The notes beneath the pieces were generated by a model, which saw only the letters and a program-made list of their open reading frames with translations, did not search any database and was not told where the DNA came from. Source: an uncultured Bacteroidota bacterium (GTDB lineage: Bacteria; Bacteroidota; Bacteroidia; Flavobacteriales; Flavobacteriaceae). From it: a stretch of DNA of 64,000 nt. Each line of letters starts with the position of its first letter. Position 1 is the first letter of the stretch. The stretch lies in the NCBI GenBank assembly GCA_902544085.1, contig CACCAP010000001.1, positions 248,001 through 312,000 of the forward strand. Direction: 5' to 3'. Made by a program: the position numbers and the translations under genes. This document shows, in pieces, positions 41,671 to 51,303 of this stretch.

Positions 41671-44070
41671 ATGAAAATAAATTTTTTAAAAATAATAAGC
41701 ATTTTTTTTCTAGTTATATTTTTTGGTTCTTGTTCAATTACTAAAAATTTAGATGAAAATGATTATGTTCTTGAAAAAAATAGAGTATTCATCAATGATA
41801 AACTAATACAAAACGATTCATTAGACAGATTGATTATTTTGGAAGAAAATAATAAGTTTTTAGGAGTTCCACTACAATCATTAATTTATCAATCGGCTAT
41901 TGAAAATTCTGACAGTACTTTTAGAGTTTGGGAAAATAATAGAAATAATAGAAAAGGCTTAAAAAAATTCTTATCCAATAAACAATTTTTACAACTCAAG
42001 AACTATTATCAAAATTGGAATCAATGGAAGTTGAAAAATGGTGAACCAGTTGCCCTAATCGATTCATTAAAAATTAAAGAAAGTTTGAACAACTTCAAGT
42101 CTTATTTTCAAAACATAGGGTATTTAGAAACAACTGTTGGCTTTGACGTATTAAAAAATAATTTAAAACAAAAATATGCTTCAGTTGATTTCAATATTAA
42201 AACAGGCCCACAGTACTACACAGGGGAAGTTAGCTTAATTACAAAATCAAAAATAATTGATTCCATATACAGAAATAACCTTGAAAAATCTTTTTTGAAA
42301 AAAAATGGAATATTAAAAACATCTAATTTTCAAAGGGAAAGGGATAGAATAAACACCTTAATGAAAAATAATGGAATATATAATTTCCAAATCAATTCAA
42401 TATTTTTTGATGTTCAAATTGACTCCACGAGAAACATTTATTCGCTCCCCACAAAGATCATAATAGATGGAGATAATTATAGGAAGCATAAAATAAGTGA
42501 AATAAATTTTATTAATGTAAAAAAATCTAATGAGTACCGGGAAAAAAGTTTTCTAACAAATCAAATTGAGTTTAGAACAAATGAGGTTTTCAATGATTCA
42601 TTAAGATCTAAGACTATTCAAAACTTAAACAATTTAGATTTATTTTCCTTTCCATCAATCGGATATGAATATCTTGACAAAACAAATAATGAACTTTCTG
42701 CCAATATTTTTTTAAATCCCAAAAAAAAATATGGATTAGGTTTTGGGTTCGACATAAAACAGTCAGATATAGAGGATATTGGTGTTTCTTTCGAAAACAG
42801 ATTTAAATCCAGGAATATTTTTAAAAATGGAGAGAACTTGCAATTGTCTGCAGTTGGATCAATTGGAAAATCTAACGACGTAACAATATCACAGGTTTAT
42901 TTTGATGCAACACTCAAACTTCCAAAATTCATATTTTTTAAAAATTTGACCAAAAAATTTGGTTCTGATAGCAAGTCTTTTATTAGTCTAGGATCCACAA
43001 ATCAAACAAATATTGGAATAGATAGAACAAGTTTCAGATTCAATCTAGACTATACATGGGAAAATAAAAGTAATTATTTTAACTTTTCTTTGTCTGATAT
43101 AAATTTAATTAATAATAGAAACATTAATAATTATTTTAATATTTATAAAAACTCATACAATCAACTTAATATAATAGCTCAAAACAATACCACGGACCCC
43201 AAATACTATACAGATGGTAACTTATCCATCCCAAATGGAATAAACAGTTTTATAGATGATGCGTTGAACAGTTCTTTAGCAATAAGTGAACAAAATGATA
43301 TACAAAAGATACAATATATTGAAAACAGGAGGAGTCGATTGACAAGTAACAATCTCATAATTGGCTCAACTTTTACAGTATCCAATAATTACGACAATAG
43401 GTACGATAAAAATAATTTTAAACAATGGCGATTTAAAGTAAAAACTGCTGGTAACTTGACAAGTTTGTTTGTAAAAAAAAATTTAGATGGATACAAAAGA
43501 ATTTCCAATTTAATATTCTCCCAGTTTGTCAAAACAGAGTTTAGTTACATTAAGCATTGGAATATTTCAGATAATTCACTAATTGCGTTCAGATATTTTT
43601 CTGGTATCGCAATTCCTTTTGGAAATTCTAAAAACATTCCTTTTTCTGAATCATTTTTTGGTGGAGGTTCAAACGATAACCGTGCATGGCAAGTATACAG
43701 ATTAGGACCAGGCAGCAGTGGAGCTTACAACGAGTTCAATGAGGCTAACTTCAAACTAGCTTTAAATTTAGAATACAGATTTAATATTATTGGAAGGTTT
43801 AATGGCACATTATTTACTGACTTTGGTAATATTTGGAATGTTCTTGATGATACGGAAGATAGTAAAAGAACATTTGAAGGTATTAAGGACTTAAACGAAA
43901 TTGCAATAGGATCCGGATTTGGCCTAAGGTATGATTCCAGTTTATTTATTTTTAGGTTGGATATGGGTTTAAAAACTTACAATCCAGCTGCGGTAAAAAA
44001 TAGACGTTGGTTGAAAGATTTTTCACTAAAAAAAGCTGTTTTTAATATTGGCTTAAATTATCCTTTCTAA
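41671..44070 (+). CDS. tamL: TamL, translocation and assembly module lipoprotein (BamA/TamA superfamily)
   Basis: I use ATG 41671 (799 residues) and not TTG 41659. The N-terminus is a lipoprotein signal with lipobox F-G-S-C, then S-I-T-K-N-L-D-E-N-D-Y-V-L, the usual opening of TamL. POTRA-like repeats occupy about 60-320 and a C-terminal 16-strand Omp85 barrel the rest, with G-S-N-D-N-R-A-W in the conserved loop-6 area (as V-R-G-F/Y in BamA), NLEYRFNIIGRFNGTLFTDFGNIW, and a last strand ending in Y-P-F. It is thought to build surface or outer-membrane proteins. Confidence 0.88.
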   Translation: MKINFLKIISIFFLVIFFGSCSITKNLDENDYVLEKNRVFINDKLIQNDSLDRLIILEENNKFLGVPLQSLIYQSAIENSDSTFRVWENNRNNRKGLKKFLSNKQFLQLKNYYQNWNQWKLKNGEPVALIDSLKIKESLNNFKSYFQNIGYLETTVGFDVLKNNLKQKYASVDFNIKTGPQYYTGEVSLITKSKIIDSIYRNNLEKSFLKKNGILKTSNFQRERDRINTLMKNNGIYNFQINSIFFDVQIDSTRNIYSLPTKIIIDGDNYRKHKISEINFINVKKSNEYREKSFLTNQIEFRTNEVFNDSLRSKTIQNLNNLDLFSFPSIGYEYLDKTNNELSANIFLNPKKKYGLGFGFDIKQSDIEDIGVSFENRFKSRNIFKNGENLQLSAVGSIGKSNDVTISQVYFDATLKLPKFIFFKNLTKKFGSDSKSFISLGSTNQTNIGIDRTSFRFNLDYTWENKSNYFNFSLSDINLINNRNINNYFNIYKNSYNQLNIIAQNNTTDPKYYTDGNLSIPNGINSFIDDALNSSLAISEQNDIQKIQYIENRRSRLTSNNLIIGSTFTVSNNYDNRYDKNNFKQWRFKVKTAGNLTSLFVKKNLDGYKRISNLIFSQFVKTEFSYIKHWNISDNSLIAFRYFSGIAIPFGNSKNIPFSESFFGGGSNDNRAWQVYRLGPGSSGAYNEFNEANFKLALNLEYRFNIIGRFNGTLFTDFGNIWNVLDDTEDSKRTFEGIKDLNEIAIGSGFGLRYDSSLFIFRLDMGLKTYNPAAVKNRRWLKDFSLKKAVFNIGLNYPF

Positions 44071-44091
44071 CTAACATATTTCTTATTACTT

Positions 44092-44099
44092 TAGCTTTG
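44092..44099 (+). promoter_or_regulatory. Candidate -7 promoter element (TAGCTTTG) for fbaA
   Basis: TAGCTTTG is a strong TAnnTTTG match that ends 5 bp before the ATG at 44105. Transcription would begin at or next to the start codon, giving a leaderless or nearly leaderless mRNA. No clear -33 TTTG is seen (TTTC at about 44073). Confidence 0.45.
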
Positions 44100-44104
44100 A
44101 TTTT

Positions 44105-45154
44105 ATGGGTGTAGTTACAGGAAATGATGTTCAAAAACTATTTGATTTGGCAAAGAAAAAAAACTTTGCGCTTCCTGCTGTGAATGTAGTTGGATCAAAT
44201 TCAATCAATGCTACCTTAGAAACTGCAAAAAAACTTAATGCCCCTGTTATAATTCAATTTTCAAATGGAGGAGCACTTTTTAACGCTGGAAAAAGCCTTA
44301 GTAACGAAAATCAAAAGGCTGCAATTGCAGGAGCCATTTCCGGAGCAAAACATGTTCATGAAATTAGTAAACTCTATGGGTGTAAAGTTATTTTGCATAC
44401 TGATCATGCAGCTAGAAAGCTTTTACCTTGGATTGATGGTATGATGATTGAAAATGAAAAAAATTTCAAGGATTATGGGCACCCTTTGTTCAGCTCACAC
44501 ATGATAGATCTATCTGAGGAAAGTATTGAAGAAAATATTAGTACATGTGAATACTATCTTAAAAGAATGTCAAAAATTGGTATTACTCTGGAAATTGAAC
44601 TAGGTGTAACTGGAGGAGAGGAAGATGGTGTTGACAATACAGAAATCGATAGCTCAAAATTATATACTCAGCCTGAAGAGGTAGCATATGCTTACGAAAG
44701 ATTAATCAAAATAAGTAATAAGTTCACAATTGCAGCTGCTTTTGGTAATGTTCACGGTGTATACCGACCAGGAAATGTTAAATTAACACCAAAAATTTTA
44801 AAAAATTCTCAAGATTATATTTCTAACAAATTTAAGGTGCCAAACAACACTATAAATTTTGTATTTCATGGCGGATCTGGTTCATCCTTAGAGGAAATTA
44901 GAGAAGCAATTTCATATGGAGCAGTAAAAATGAATATTGATACAGATATGCAATATGCATTCATGTCTGGATCTAGAGATTATTTTAGTGAAAATATAGA
45001 GTTCCTGAAATCTCAAATTGGGAATCCTAATGGTCATGATATTCCAAACAAAAAATATTACGACCCAAGAGTTTGGCTCAGAAAATCAGAGGAATCATTT
45101 GTTAAAAGACTCGAGAAAGCTTTCAGTGATTTAAATAATATTAATACCCTTTAA
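44105..45154 (+). CDS. fbaA: Class II fructose-bisphosphate aldolase
   Basis: The 349 residues fit the long class IIA form. Metal and active-site segments are [34 protein letters not shown] and F-H-G-G-S-G-S-S, with the phosphate site in M-N-I-D-T-D-M-Q. It splits fructose-1,6-bisphosphate into glyceraldehyde-3-phosphate and DHAP using Zn2+. accD begins 1 bp after its stop. Confidence 0.95.
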   Translation: MGVVTGNDVQKLFDLAKKKNFALPAVNVVGSNSINATLETAKKLNAPVIIQFSNGGALFNAGKSLSNENQKAAIAGAISGAKHVHEISKLYGCKVILHTDHAARKLLPWIDGMMIENEKNFKDYGHPLFSSHMIDLSEESIEENISTCEYYLKRMSKIGITLEIELGVTGGEEDGVDNTEIDSSKLYTQPEEVAYAYERLIKISNKFTIAAAFGNVHGVYRPGNVKLTPKILKNSQDYISNKFKVPNNTINFVFHGGSGSSLEEIREAISYGAVKMNIDTDMQYAFMSGSRDYFSENIEFLKSQIGNPNGHDIPNKKYYDPRVWLRKSEESFVKRLEKAFSDLNNINTL

Positions 45155-45155
45155 A

Positions 45156-46022
45156 ATGGCTTGGTTTAGGAGAAAATTAAAAGGTATTAGAACAGAAACC
45201 AAAGAAAAAAAAGACACACCCGAAGGTCTTTGGCATAAGACTCCCTCTGGTAACATAGTAGATAATGAAGAGTTAATAAATAATAATTATGTATCACCTG
45301 CTGATAACTTTCATTTAAGAATTGGCTCATCCGAGTATTTTAAAATTTTTTTTGATAACGAATATGAAGTCTTATTTGAAAATCTCAAAAGTTCGGATCC
45401 TTTAAACTTTACTGATAAGAAAAGCTACAAGGATAGAATTGAACAAGCAAATGTTAAAAGTGGTTTAAATGAAGCAATTAAAGTAGCATATGGGGATTCA
45501 TTTAAAAAAAAATTGACAATTGCTGCAATGGATTTTAAATATATTGGTGGATCTATGGGTTCAGTTGTTGGTGAAAAAATTTGCAGAGCGATCGATCATT
45601 CCATTAACAACAAAAGCCCTTTAGTTATAATTTCAAAATCTGGTGGTGCTAGAATGATGGAAGGAGCAATATCTTTAATGCAAATGGCTAAAACTGCTGC
45701 TAAACTAACTCAACTATCTGAAAAAAAGATTCCTTACATTTCCTTGTGTACAGACCCTACGACAGGTGGAACAACAGCCTCTTTTGCTATGCTAGGAGAT
45801 ATAATTATTTCAGAACCAGGTGCGCTAATTGGTTTTGCTGGACCCAGGGTTGTTAAGGATACCACTGGACAAGATCTCCCACAAGGATTTCAAAGCTCAG
45901 AGTTTTTGTTGGAGCATGGCTTTATCGATTTTATTTCCCACAGAAATGATTTAAAATTAAAGATCAATTTTTTTATTGACTTAATTCAGAATAATCCATT
46001 AAGAAATTACAACCATAACTAA
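45156..46022 (+). CDS. accD: Acetyl-CoA carboxylase carboxyltransferase subunit beta, zinc finger lost
   Basis: The 288-residue protein carries the crotonase-like carboxyltransferase fold: [38 protein letters not shown] and G-F-A-G-P-R-V. The N-terminus ([17 protein letters not shown]) is normal, but the four Cys of the usual zinc ribbon are replaced (K-T-P-S-G and V-S-P-A-D instead of two C-x-x-C pairs). I believe flavobacterial AccD proteins share this. It works with AccA, not in the window, to make malonyl-CoA. Confidence 0.94.
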   Translation: MAWFRRKLKGIRTETKEKKDTPEGLWHKTPSGNIVDNEELINNNYVSPADNFHLRIGSSEYFKIFFDNEYEVLFENLKSSDPLNFTDKKSYKDRIEQANVKSGLNEAIKVAYGDSFKKKLTIAAMDFKYIGGSMGSVVGEKICRAIDHSINNKSPLVIISKSGGARMMEGAISLMQMAKTAAKLTQLSEKKIPYISLCTDPTTGGTTASFAMLGDIIISEPGALIGFAGPRVVKDTTGQDLPQGFQSSEFLLEHGFIDFISHRNDLKLKINFFIDLIQNNPLRNYNHN

Positions 46023-46032
46023 AAAAAAATTT

Positions 46033-46040
46033 TATATTTG
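46033..46040 (+). promoter_or_regulatory. Candidate -7 promoter element (TATATTTG) for rpsO
   Basis: TATATTTG followed by CCGCAC is a strong -7 match, 16 bp upstream of the rpsO ATG at 46057. It lies in the short gap after accD, in line with rpsO having its own promoter. No -33 TTTG is seen. Confidence 0.5.
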
Positions 46041-46056
46041 CCGCACAATTTAGACG

Positions 46057-46326
46057 ATGTATTTAACAAATAAATTAAAAGAAGAAATTTTCAAAGATAA
46101 TGGTAAATCCGAAAAGGACTCTGGCTCAACAGAAGGACAGGTAGCACTCTTTACAACCAGAATTAATCACCTGACTAAACACTTAAAGAATAATAAAAAA
46201 GATTTTAATACTGAAAGATCTTTGCTAAAAATGGTTGGTAAACGCAAAAGTCTTCTCAATTATTTGAAAAAAAACGACATAAAAAGATATAGAGCGATTA
46301 TCAAAAAGCTCAGTCTTAGGAAATAA
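46057..46326 (+). CDS. rpsO: 30S ribosomal protein S15
   Basis: The 89 residues are the normal S15 length. G-S-T-E-G-Q-V-A-L-F-T-T-R-I-N-H-L-T-K-H-L, R-S-L-L-K-M-V-G-K-R-K-S-L-L-N-Y-L and Y-R-A-I-I-K-K-L are the conserved helices that contact 16S rRNA. It is followed by pnp after a 58-bp gap, the order seen in many bacteria, where S15 and PNPase are co-regulated. Confidence 0.97.
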   Translation: MYLTNKLKEEIFKDNGKSEKDSGSTEGQVALFTTRINHLTKHLKNNKKDFNTERSLLKMVGKRKSLLNYLKKNDIKRYRAIIKKLSLRK

Positions 46327-46384
46327 TATAAGAATAAAAGTTTTCATTGGTTCTACTCTCACAACAATTAATTAATGAAAACAA

Positions 46385-48499
46385 ATGAAATACAAAGTAC
46401 ACAAGAAAGAAATAAATCTACCTGATGGTAGACAAATCACAATAGAAACAGGAAAATTAGCAAAACAAGCAGATGGTTCAGCTGTAATTCAGATGGGAAA
46501 TGCCATGCTGTTGGCAACGATTGTTTCATCCAGAACAAAAAGCCCAGTTGATTTCCTACCACTTACCGTGGACTATAGAGAAAAATTTGCTGCATCTGGT
46601 AAATTTCCAGGTGGTTTTTTTAAAAGAGAGGCTAGACCATCCAATGAGGAAATTCTTACAATGAGACTCGTAGATCGAGTTTTACGTCCATTATTTCCAA
46701 AGGATTATCACTATGAAACACAGGTTATGATTCAGTTGATGTCTCATGATGAAGATGTTATGCCTGATTCATTAGCTGGACTTGCAGCATCTACAGTTAT
46801 TCAGCTCTCAGATATACCATTTGAATATCCAATATCTGAAGTTAGGGTAGGTCGAATTGACGGGGAATTCATTATTAACCCGAGTCGAGCTCAATTAAAA
46901 GAATCTGATATTGATATAATGGTTGGTGCTAGCCAAGACTCGGTTTCTATGGTAGAGGGTGAGTTTGATGAAATTTCCGAAGAAGAAATGACTGATGCGA
47001 TTAAATTTGGACATGAAGCAATTAAACATCAAATCCAAGCCCAAACAGAATTAGTAAATGAAATTGGGAAGAAAGAAACAAGAGAATATGATTCTGGATT
47101 GGATGATGATGATCTTTTGAAAGACATTCACAACAAATGTTACGAGGATTGTTATGAGATTGCGAAAAAAGGCCTTAGTAAAAAAGAAAGATCAAAAAAT
47201 TTTTCAGCTGTAAAAGAAAAGCTTTTAGAATCATTTAGCGAAGAAGAAATTGAAGAAAAAGGTAATTTGATTAGTAGTTATTTTTCAAGAGTAGAAAAGG
47301 ATGCTGTAAGAGAATTAGTTTTAAGTGAGGGTATTAGATTGGATGGTAGAAAAACAGACGATATTAGACCAATTTGGTGTGAAATAAACTACCTGCCGTC
47401 AACTCACGGTTCATCAATATTCACCAGAGGTGAAACTCAAGCTTTAGCAACAGTCACATTAGGCACATCTAGGGACGCCAATATTATTGATTCACCAACA
47501 CATCAAGGTGAAGAAAATTTTTATTTACATTACAATTTCCCTCCTTTCTCAACTGGCGAGGCCAGACCCTTAAGAGGAACTTCAAGACGTGAAATCGGCC
47601 ATGGAAATTTAGCTCAGAGGGCACTCACAAAAGTTTTTCCATCTGATTGTCCATACACTGTTAGAGTTGTTTCTGAGGTTTTGGAATCTAATGGTTCATC
47701 TTCAATGGCAACAGTCTGCTCTGGTACTATGGCGCTAATGGATGCAGGAGTAAAAATTAGTAAACCTGTTTCAGGAATTGCTATGGGATTAATTTCAGAT
47801 GGAAAAAGATACTCCGTTCTTTCTGATATTCTTGGTGATGAAGACCATCTTGGGGATATGGACTTCAAAGTTACCGGCACTGAGGATGGAATTACAGCAT
47901 GTCAAATGGATATCAAAATTAAAGGACTTTCCTATGAAATTCTCGAAAAAGCATTAGAACAAGCAAAAGAGGGCAGACTTCAAATTTTGAATGAGATGAC
48001 AAAAACAATCGAAAAACCATCTGACAAAGTTAAAGAACATGCTCCGAAGATGGTCAAAATAGAAATTGATGGCAGCTATATTGGTGCGGTAATTGGTCCT
48101 GGCGGAAAGGTTATACAAGAAATGCAAAAAGAGACTGGTACGACAATAGTTATTGAAGAAGAAGATGAAAAGGGAATCATTGAAATCTTGGGTACTGATC
48201 AAAATATGATTGACTCTGTAATTCAAAAAATAGAAGATATTACGTTTAAACCTGAAGTCGGCAACACTTACAACGTTAAGGTAATCAAGATTTTAGATTT
48301 TGGAGCTGTTGTTGAATTTAGACCTGGTAAAGAAGTTTTACTTCATGTCTCTGAAATTGATTGGAAACGTGTCGAAAAAGTTGAAGATTATTTAAAAATT
48401 GGAGATAAAATCGATGTTAAATATATGGGAATTGATCAAAGAACAAGAAAACAAAAAGTTTCGAGAAAGGTTTTAATTGAAAAACCGGAAAAAAAATAA
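46385..48499 (+). CDS. pnp: Polyribonucleotide nucleotidyltransferase (PNPase)
   Basis: The 704 residues contain two RNase PH domains: the first starts at residue 10, with [12 protein letters not shown] and [11 protein letters not shown]; the second has R-L-D-G-R, F-S-T-G-E and [15 protein letters not shown]. An alpha-helical linker lies between them. A KH domain ([20 protein letters not shown], about 560-580) and an S1 domain (about 625-695) close it. It degrades RNA 3' to 5' by phosphorolysis. Confidence 0.97.
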   Translation: MKYKVHKKEINLPDGRQITIETGKLAKQADGSAVIQMGNAMLLATIVSSRTKSPVDFLPLTVDYREKFAASGKFPGGFFKREARPSNEEILTMRLVDRVLRPLFPKDYHYETQVMIQLMSHDEDVMPDSLAGLAASTVIQLSDIPFEYPISEVRVGRIDGEFIINPSRAQLKESDIDIMVGASQDSVSMVEGEFDEISEEEMTDAIKFGHEAIKHQIQAQTELVNEIGKKETREYDSGLDDDDLLKDIHNKCYEDCYEIAKKGLSKKERSKNFSAVKEKLLESFSEEEIEEKGNLISSYFSRVEKDAVRELVLSEGIRLDGRKTDDIRPIWCEINYLPSTHGSSIFTRGETQALATVTLGTSRDANIIDSPTHQGEENFYLHYNFPPFSTGEARPLRGTSRREIGHGNLAQRALTKVFPSDCPYTVRVVSEVLESNGSSSMATVCSGTMALMDAGVKISKPVSGIAMGLISDGKRYSVLSDILGDEDHLGDMDFKVTGTEDGITACQMDIKIKGLSYEILEKALEQAKEGRLQILNEMTKTIEKPSDKVKEHAPKMVKIEIDGSYIGAVIGPGGKVIQEMQKETGTTIVIEEEDEKGIIEILGTDQNMIDSVIQKIEDITFKPEVGNTYNVKVIKILDFGAVVEFRPGKEVLLHVSEIDWKRVEKVEDYLKIGDKIDVKYMGIDQRTRKQKVSRKVLIEKPEKK

Positions 48500-48551
48500 T
48501 AATTTTTGAAACCTTTTTTAGTTTTTAGCGTATAATCTATAAAGTACAATA

Positions 48552-49415
48552 GTGAGACAATTAAAAATTACAAAACAGGTAACGAACAGAGAAACAGCAT
48601 CTCTTGATAAGTATTTACAAGAAATCGGAAAAGTTGACTTAATTACCGCTGAAGAAGAGGTAGAATTAGCACAAAGAATTAAAGCCGGTGATGAGGTTGC
48701 ATTGGATAAGTTAACTAAGGCCAATTTAAGATTTGTAGTTTCAGTTGCAAAACAATATCAAAATCAAGGCTTGACATTACCTGATTTAATTAATGAAGGA
48801 AATCTAGGTTTAATTAAGGCTGCCAAGAGGTTTGACGAAACTAGAGGATTTAAATTTATTTCATATGCAGTGTGGTGGATTAGACAGTCTATTTTACAAG
48901 CTTTAGCTGAACAATCTAGGATTGTCAGATTGCCCTTGAACAAAATCGGATCTATAAATAAAATCAACAAAATGTATGCTTTTCTTGAGCAAGCAAATGA
49001 AAGAGTGCCATCTGCAGAAGAAATTGCAAAGGAACTTGACATGACTGTCTCCGACGTGAAAGAGTCAATGAAAAATTCTGGTAGACACGTTTCAATGGAC
49101 GCACCCTTGGTTGAAGGTGAGGACTCAAACCTTTATGATGTTTTGAAAAGTGGTGAGTCTCCAAATCCTGATAAAAAATTATTGCATGAATCTTTGAAAA
49201 CTGAAATTGAGAGATCTTTAGAAACTCTTACCCCTAGAGAAGCTGATGTGGTTAGGTTATATTTTGGATTAGGAGATCAACATGCAATGACACTGGAAGA
49301 AATTGGAGAGACATTTGATCTAACAAGAGAAAGAGTTAGACAAATTAAAGAAAAAGCCATTAGGCGACTTAAGCACACATCCAGAAGTAAAATTCTTAAA
49401 ACATATTTAGGATAG
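48552..49415 (+). CDS. rpoD: Primary RNA polymerase sigma factor (RpoD/SigA), short Bacteroidota form, GTG start
   Basis: The 287-residue protein begins at GTG 48552 ([14 protein letters not shown] follows), the start I know for flavobacterial RpoD. There is no region 1.1. Region 1.2 ([16 protein letters not shown]), region 2 ([37 protein letters not shown]), region 3, and region 4 with its helix-turn-helix ([20 protein letters not shown]) are intact. This sigma recognises the TTTG/TAnnTTTG promoters marked in this window. Confidence 0.96.
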   Translation: MRQLKITKQVTNRETASLDKYLQEIGKVDLITAEEEVELAQRIKAGDEVALDKLTKANLRFVVSVAKQYQNQGLTLPDLINEGNLGLIKAAKRFDETRGFKFISYAVWWIRQSILQALAEQSRIVRLPLNKIGSINKINKMYAFLEQANERVPSAEEIAKELDMTVSDVKESMKNSGRHVSMDAPLVEGEDSNLYDVLKSGESPNPDKKLLHESLKTEIERSLETLTPREADVVRLYFGLGDQHAMTLEEIGETFDLTRERVRQIKEKAIRRLKHTSRSKILKTYLG

Positions 49416-49420
49416 TATTA

Positions 49421-50077
49421 ATGAAAATTATAGCTCCTTCTATGCTTTCTTCTGACTTTGGAAGATTAATAGATGAGATTGAGCTCATAAATAAGAGTAA
49501 CGCTGATTGGTTTCACCTGGATGTCATGGATGGTGTTTTTGTTCCAAATATCACCTTTGGCTCACCAGTACTTGAAATTTTTAAAAATTATGCAAAAAAG
49601 CCCTTAGATATTCATTTAATGATTGTCAATCCCGAAAATTATATTGATAAATTTTCTAGCTATAATCCCGATACAATAACATTCCACATCGAAGCAGTGA
49701 AAGATATAAGTGCAATATTAAAAAAGATTAAAAATTTAAATATTAAAGCTGGTTTAGCAATTAATCCTGATACACCAATCAAGGATCTAGAACCATATAT
49801 AAATGAAATTGACATGGTTTGTTTAATGGGTGTTTTTCCAGGATTCTCTGGACAAAAATTTATCAATAATACAAATTCAAGATTAAGAGACCTAAAAAAT
49901 TTAATAGAATCTAGGAACTCAAAAGTATTAATACAAATTGATGGAGGAGTTGATCTAGGTAATGTAAAAGAGTTATCCAGATTGGGCGCGGATATTTTAG
50001 TTTCAGGTAGTTGTATTTTTAATTCAAAAAATCCAAACAAAATAATTGATTCTTTAAAGAAAGAATCCAAGGTTTAA
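49421..50077 (+). CDS. rpe: Ribulose-phosphate 3-epimerase
   Basis: The 218-residue TIM barrel has I-A-P-S-M-L-S-S-D-F at the start, F-H-L-D-V-M-D-G-V-F-V-P-N-I-T-F-G (metal His and Asp), D-I-H-L-M-I, M-G-V-F-P-G-F-S-G-Q-K-F, Q-I-D-G-G-V and V-S-G-S-C-I-F. It interconverts ribulose-5- and xylulose-5-phosphate in the pentose phosphate pathway. It is 5 bp after rpoD and 5 bp before anmK. Confidence 0.95.
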   Translation: MKIIAPSMLSSDFGRLIDEIELINKSNADWFHLDVMDGVFVPNITFGSPVLEIFKNYAKKPLDIHLMIVNPENYIDKFSSYNPDTITFHIEAVKDISAILKKIKNLNIKAGLAINPDTPIKDLEPYINEIDMVCLMGVFPGFSGQKFINNTNSRLRDLKNLIESRNSKVLIQIDGGVDLGNVKELSRLGADILVSGSCIFNSKNPNKIIDSLKKESKV

Positions 50078-50082
50078 CTTTT

Positions 50083-51171
50083 ATGTCTTCAGGTTTGTTG
50101 TACGGTCTTGGTATAATGAGCGGAACTTCCCTTGATGGGGTAGACATTTGTTATGTCAAATTTAAAAAAGAAGATGATAGTTACTTCAAAATAATAAATA
50201 CTAAAACATTTAAATACAATTCCTTTTGGATTAATAAACTGGGTGATATTCACTTAAAAAATGATTTAGAAATAAAAAAAATAGATTTGGAATATGGCAT
50301 GTTGATCTCACAAAAAATCCTGGAATTTAAAAACGATAACAACATTTCAAATTTAGATTTTATTTCATCACATGGACATACTGTGAAGCATAAACCACCT
50401 TTTTACAGCATACAAATTGGAAATGGCAAAATTATACGTGAAGTAACTAATGTAACAACCATCAACAATTTTAGAGTCCAGGATGTAAGACTCGGTGGCC
50501 AAGGTGCGCCTTTGGTTCCGATTGGTGATAAATATTTATTTGGTAGCTATGATTCATGTTTGAATTTGGGAGGAATTGCAAATATTTCTTTTGGTAACAG
50601 TGGAAGTATTAAAGCTTTCGATATATGCGGATGTAATATTTTGTTAAATAAGTATTCTAAAATTTATAATAAAGAATTTGATGAATTTGGTAAATTATCT
50701 TCAAAAGGGAAAGTTATTCCTGAATTGATTGAACGTTTAGATTCAATAAGTTACAGTTTAATTGAAGGACCAAAATCTTTGGATAAGGAAAAATTACTGA
50801 ATGATGATTATAAATTAATTGATGACTATTTAGCTAATAAAAGTGATATGGATTTGAAAAAAACAGGGCATGATGTTTTAGCAACAATTGTAGAGCATAT
50901 TTCAAATGAAATTTTTAATGTCGTAAGCAAACAAAATAATTTAAAAAATATTTTAATAACAGGCGGTGGAGCAAAAAATAATTTTTTGATTGATAAAATA
51001 AAAACAAAGTTAAACTGTTCAGTTATAATACCAGAGGAAATGATAGTTGATTATAAAGAAGCTTTGATCTTTGCTTTTATGGGTAAACTTCGTTTACAAA
51101 ACAAAATTAATTGTTTAAAAACTGTAACAGGTGCAAAAAAAGATCACTCATCAGGCACTATATTTCATTAA
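50083..51171 (+). CDS. anmK: Anhydro-N-acetylmuramic acid kinase
   Basis: The 362-residue ASKHA-fold kinase has G-I-M-S-G-T-S-L-D-G-V-D at about 10-21, I-S-S-H-G-H-T-V-K-H, C-L-N-L-G-G-I-A-N-I-S, A-F-D-I-C-G-C-N and L-I-T-G-G-G-A-K-N. It phosphorylates and opens anhydroMurNAc from recycled peptidoglycan. MurQ, its usual partner, is not in the window. Confidence 0.93.
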   Translation: MSSGLLYGLGIMSGTSLDGVDICYVKFKKEDDSYFKIINTKTFKYNSFWINKLGDIHLKNDLEIKKIDLEYGMLISQKILEFKNDNNISNLDFISSHGHTVKHKPPFYSIQIGNGKIIREVTNVTTINNFRVQDVRLGGQGAPLVPIGDKYLFGSYDSCLNLGGIANISFGNSGSIKAFDICGCNILLNKYSKIYNKEFDEFGKLSSKGKVIPELIERLDSISYSLIEGPKSLDKEKLLNDDYKLIDDYLANKSDMDLKKTGHDVLATIVEHISNEIFNVVSKQNNLKNILITGGGAKNNFLIDKIKTKLNCSVIIPEEMIVDYKEALIFAFMGKLRLQNKINCLKTVTGAKKDHSSGTIFH

Positions 51172-51250
51172 GAAACCTTGAAAAAATTTTTTAAATTTCG
51201 GATGTGAGAATATCTTTTACGATTTTTACTAATCTTAAAATCAAACTCTA

Positions 51251-51258
51251 TATTTTTG
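51251..51258 (+). promoter_or_regulatory. Candidate -7 promoter element (TATTTTTG) for the M14 peptidase gene
   Basis: A TAnnTTTG match lies 45 bp before the ATG at 51304, in the 132-bp gap after anmK. The gap holds nothing else that I can recognise. The T-run makes chance occurrence plausible. Confidence 0.3.
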
Positions 51259-51303
51259 CAGAAAAGAAGAAAAATTTGAAAATTAATAAAGTTTAAATCA
51301 TAG

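Noticed and set aside
45156..46022. accD as a decayed copy because its zinc finger is missing
   Set aside because: The catalytic crotonase-like part is intact and full length, in a housekeeping context, and I recall the same loss in related AccD proteins.
48500..48551. Terminator after pnp
   Set aside because: The gap is A/T-rich, but I found no stable hairpin before the T-run; rpoD may be read through from pnp.
49660..50070. 136-codon minus-strand open frame inside rpe
   Set aside because: It is the antisense shadow of the well-conserved rpe gene, with no recognisable protein pattern.
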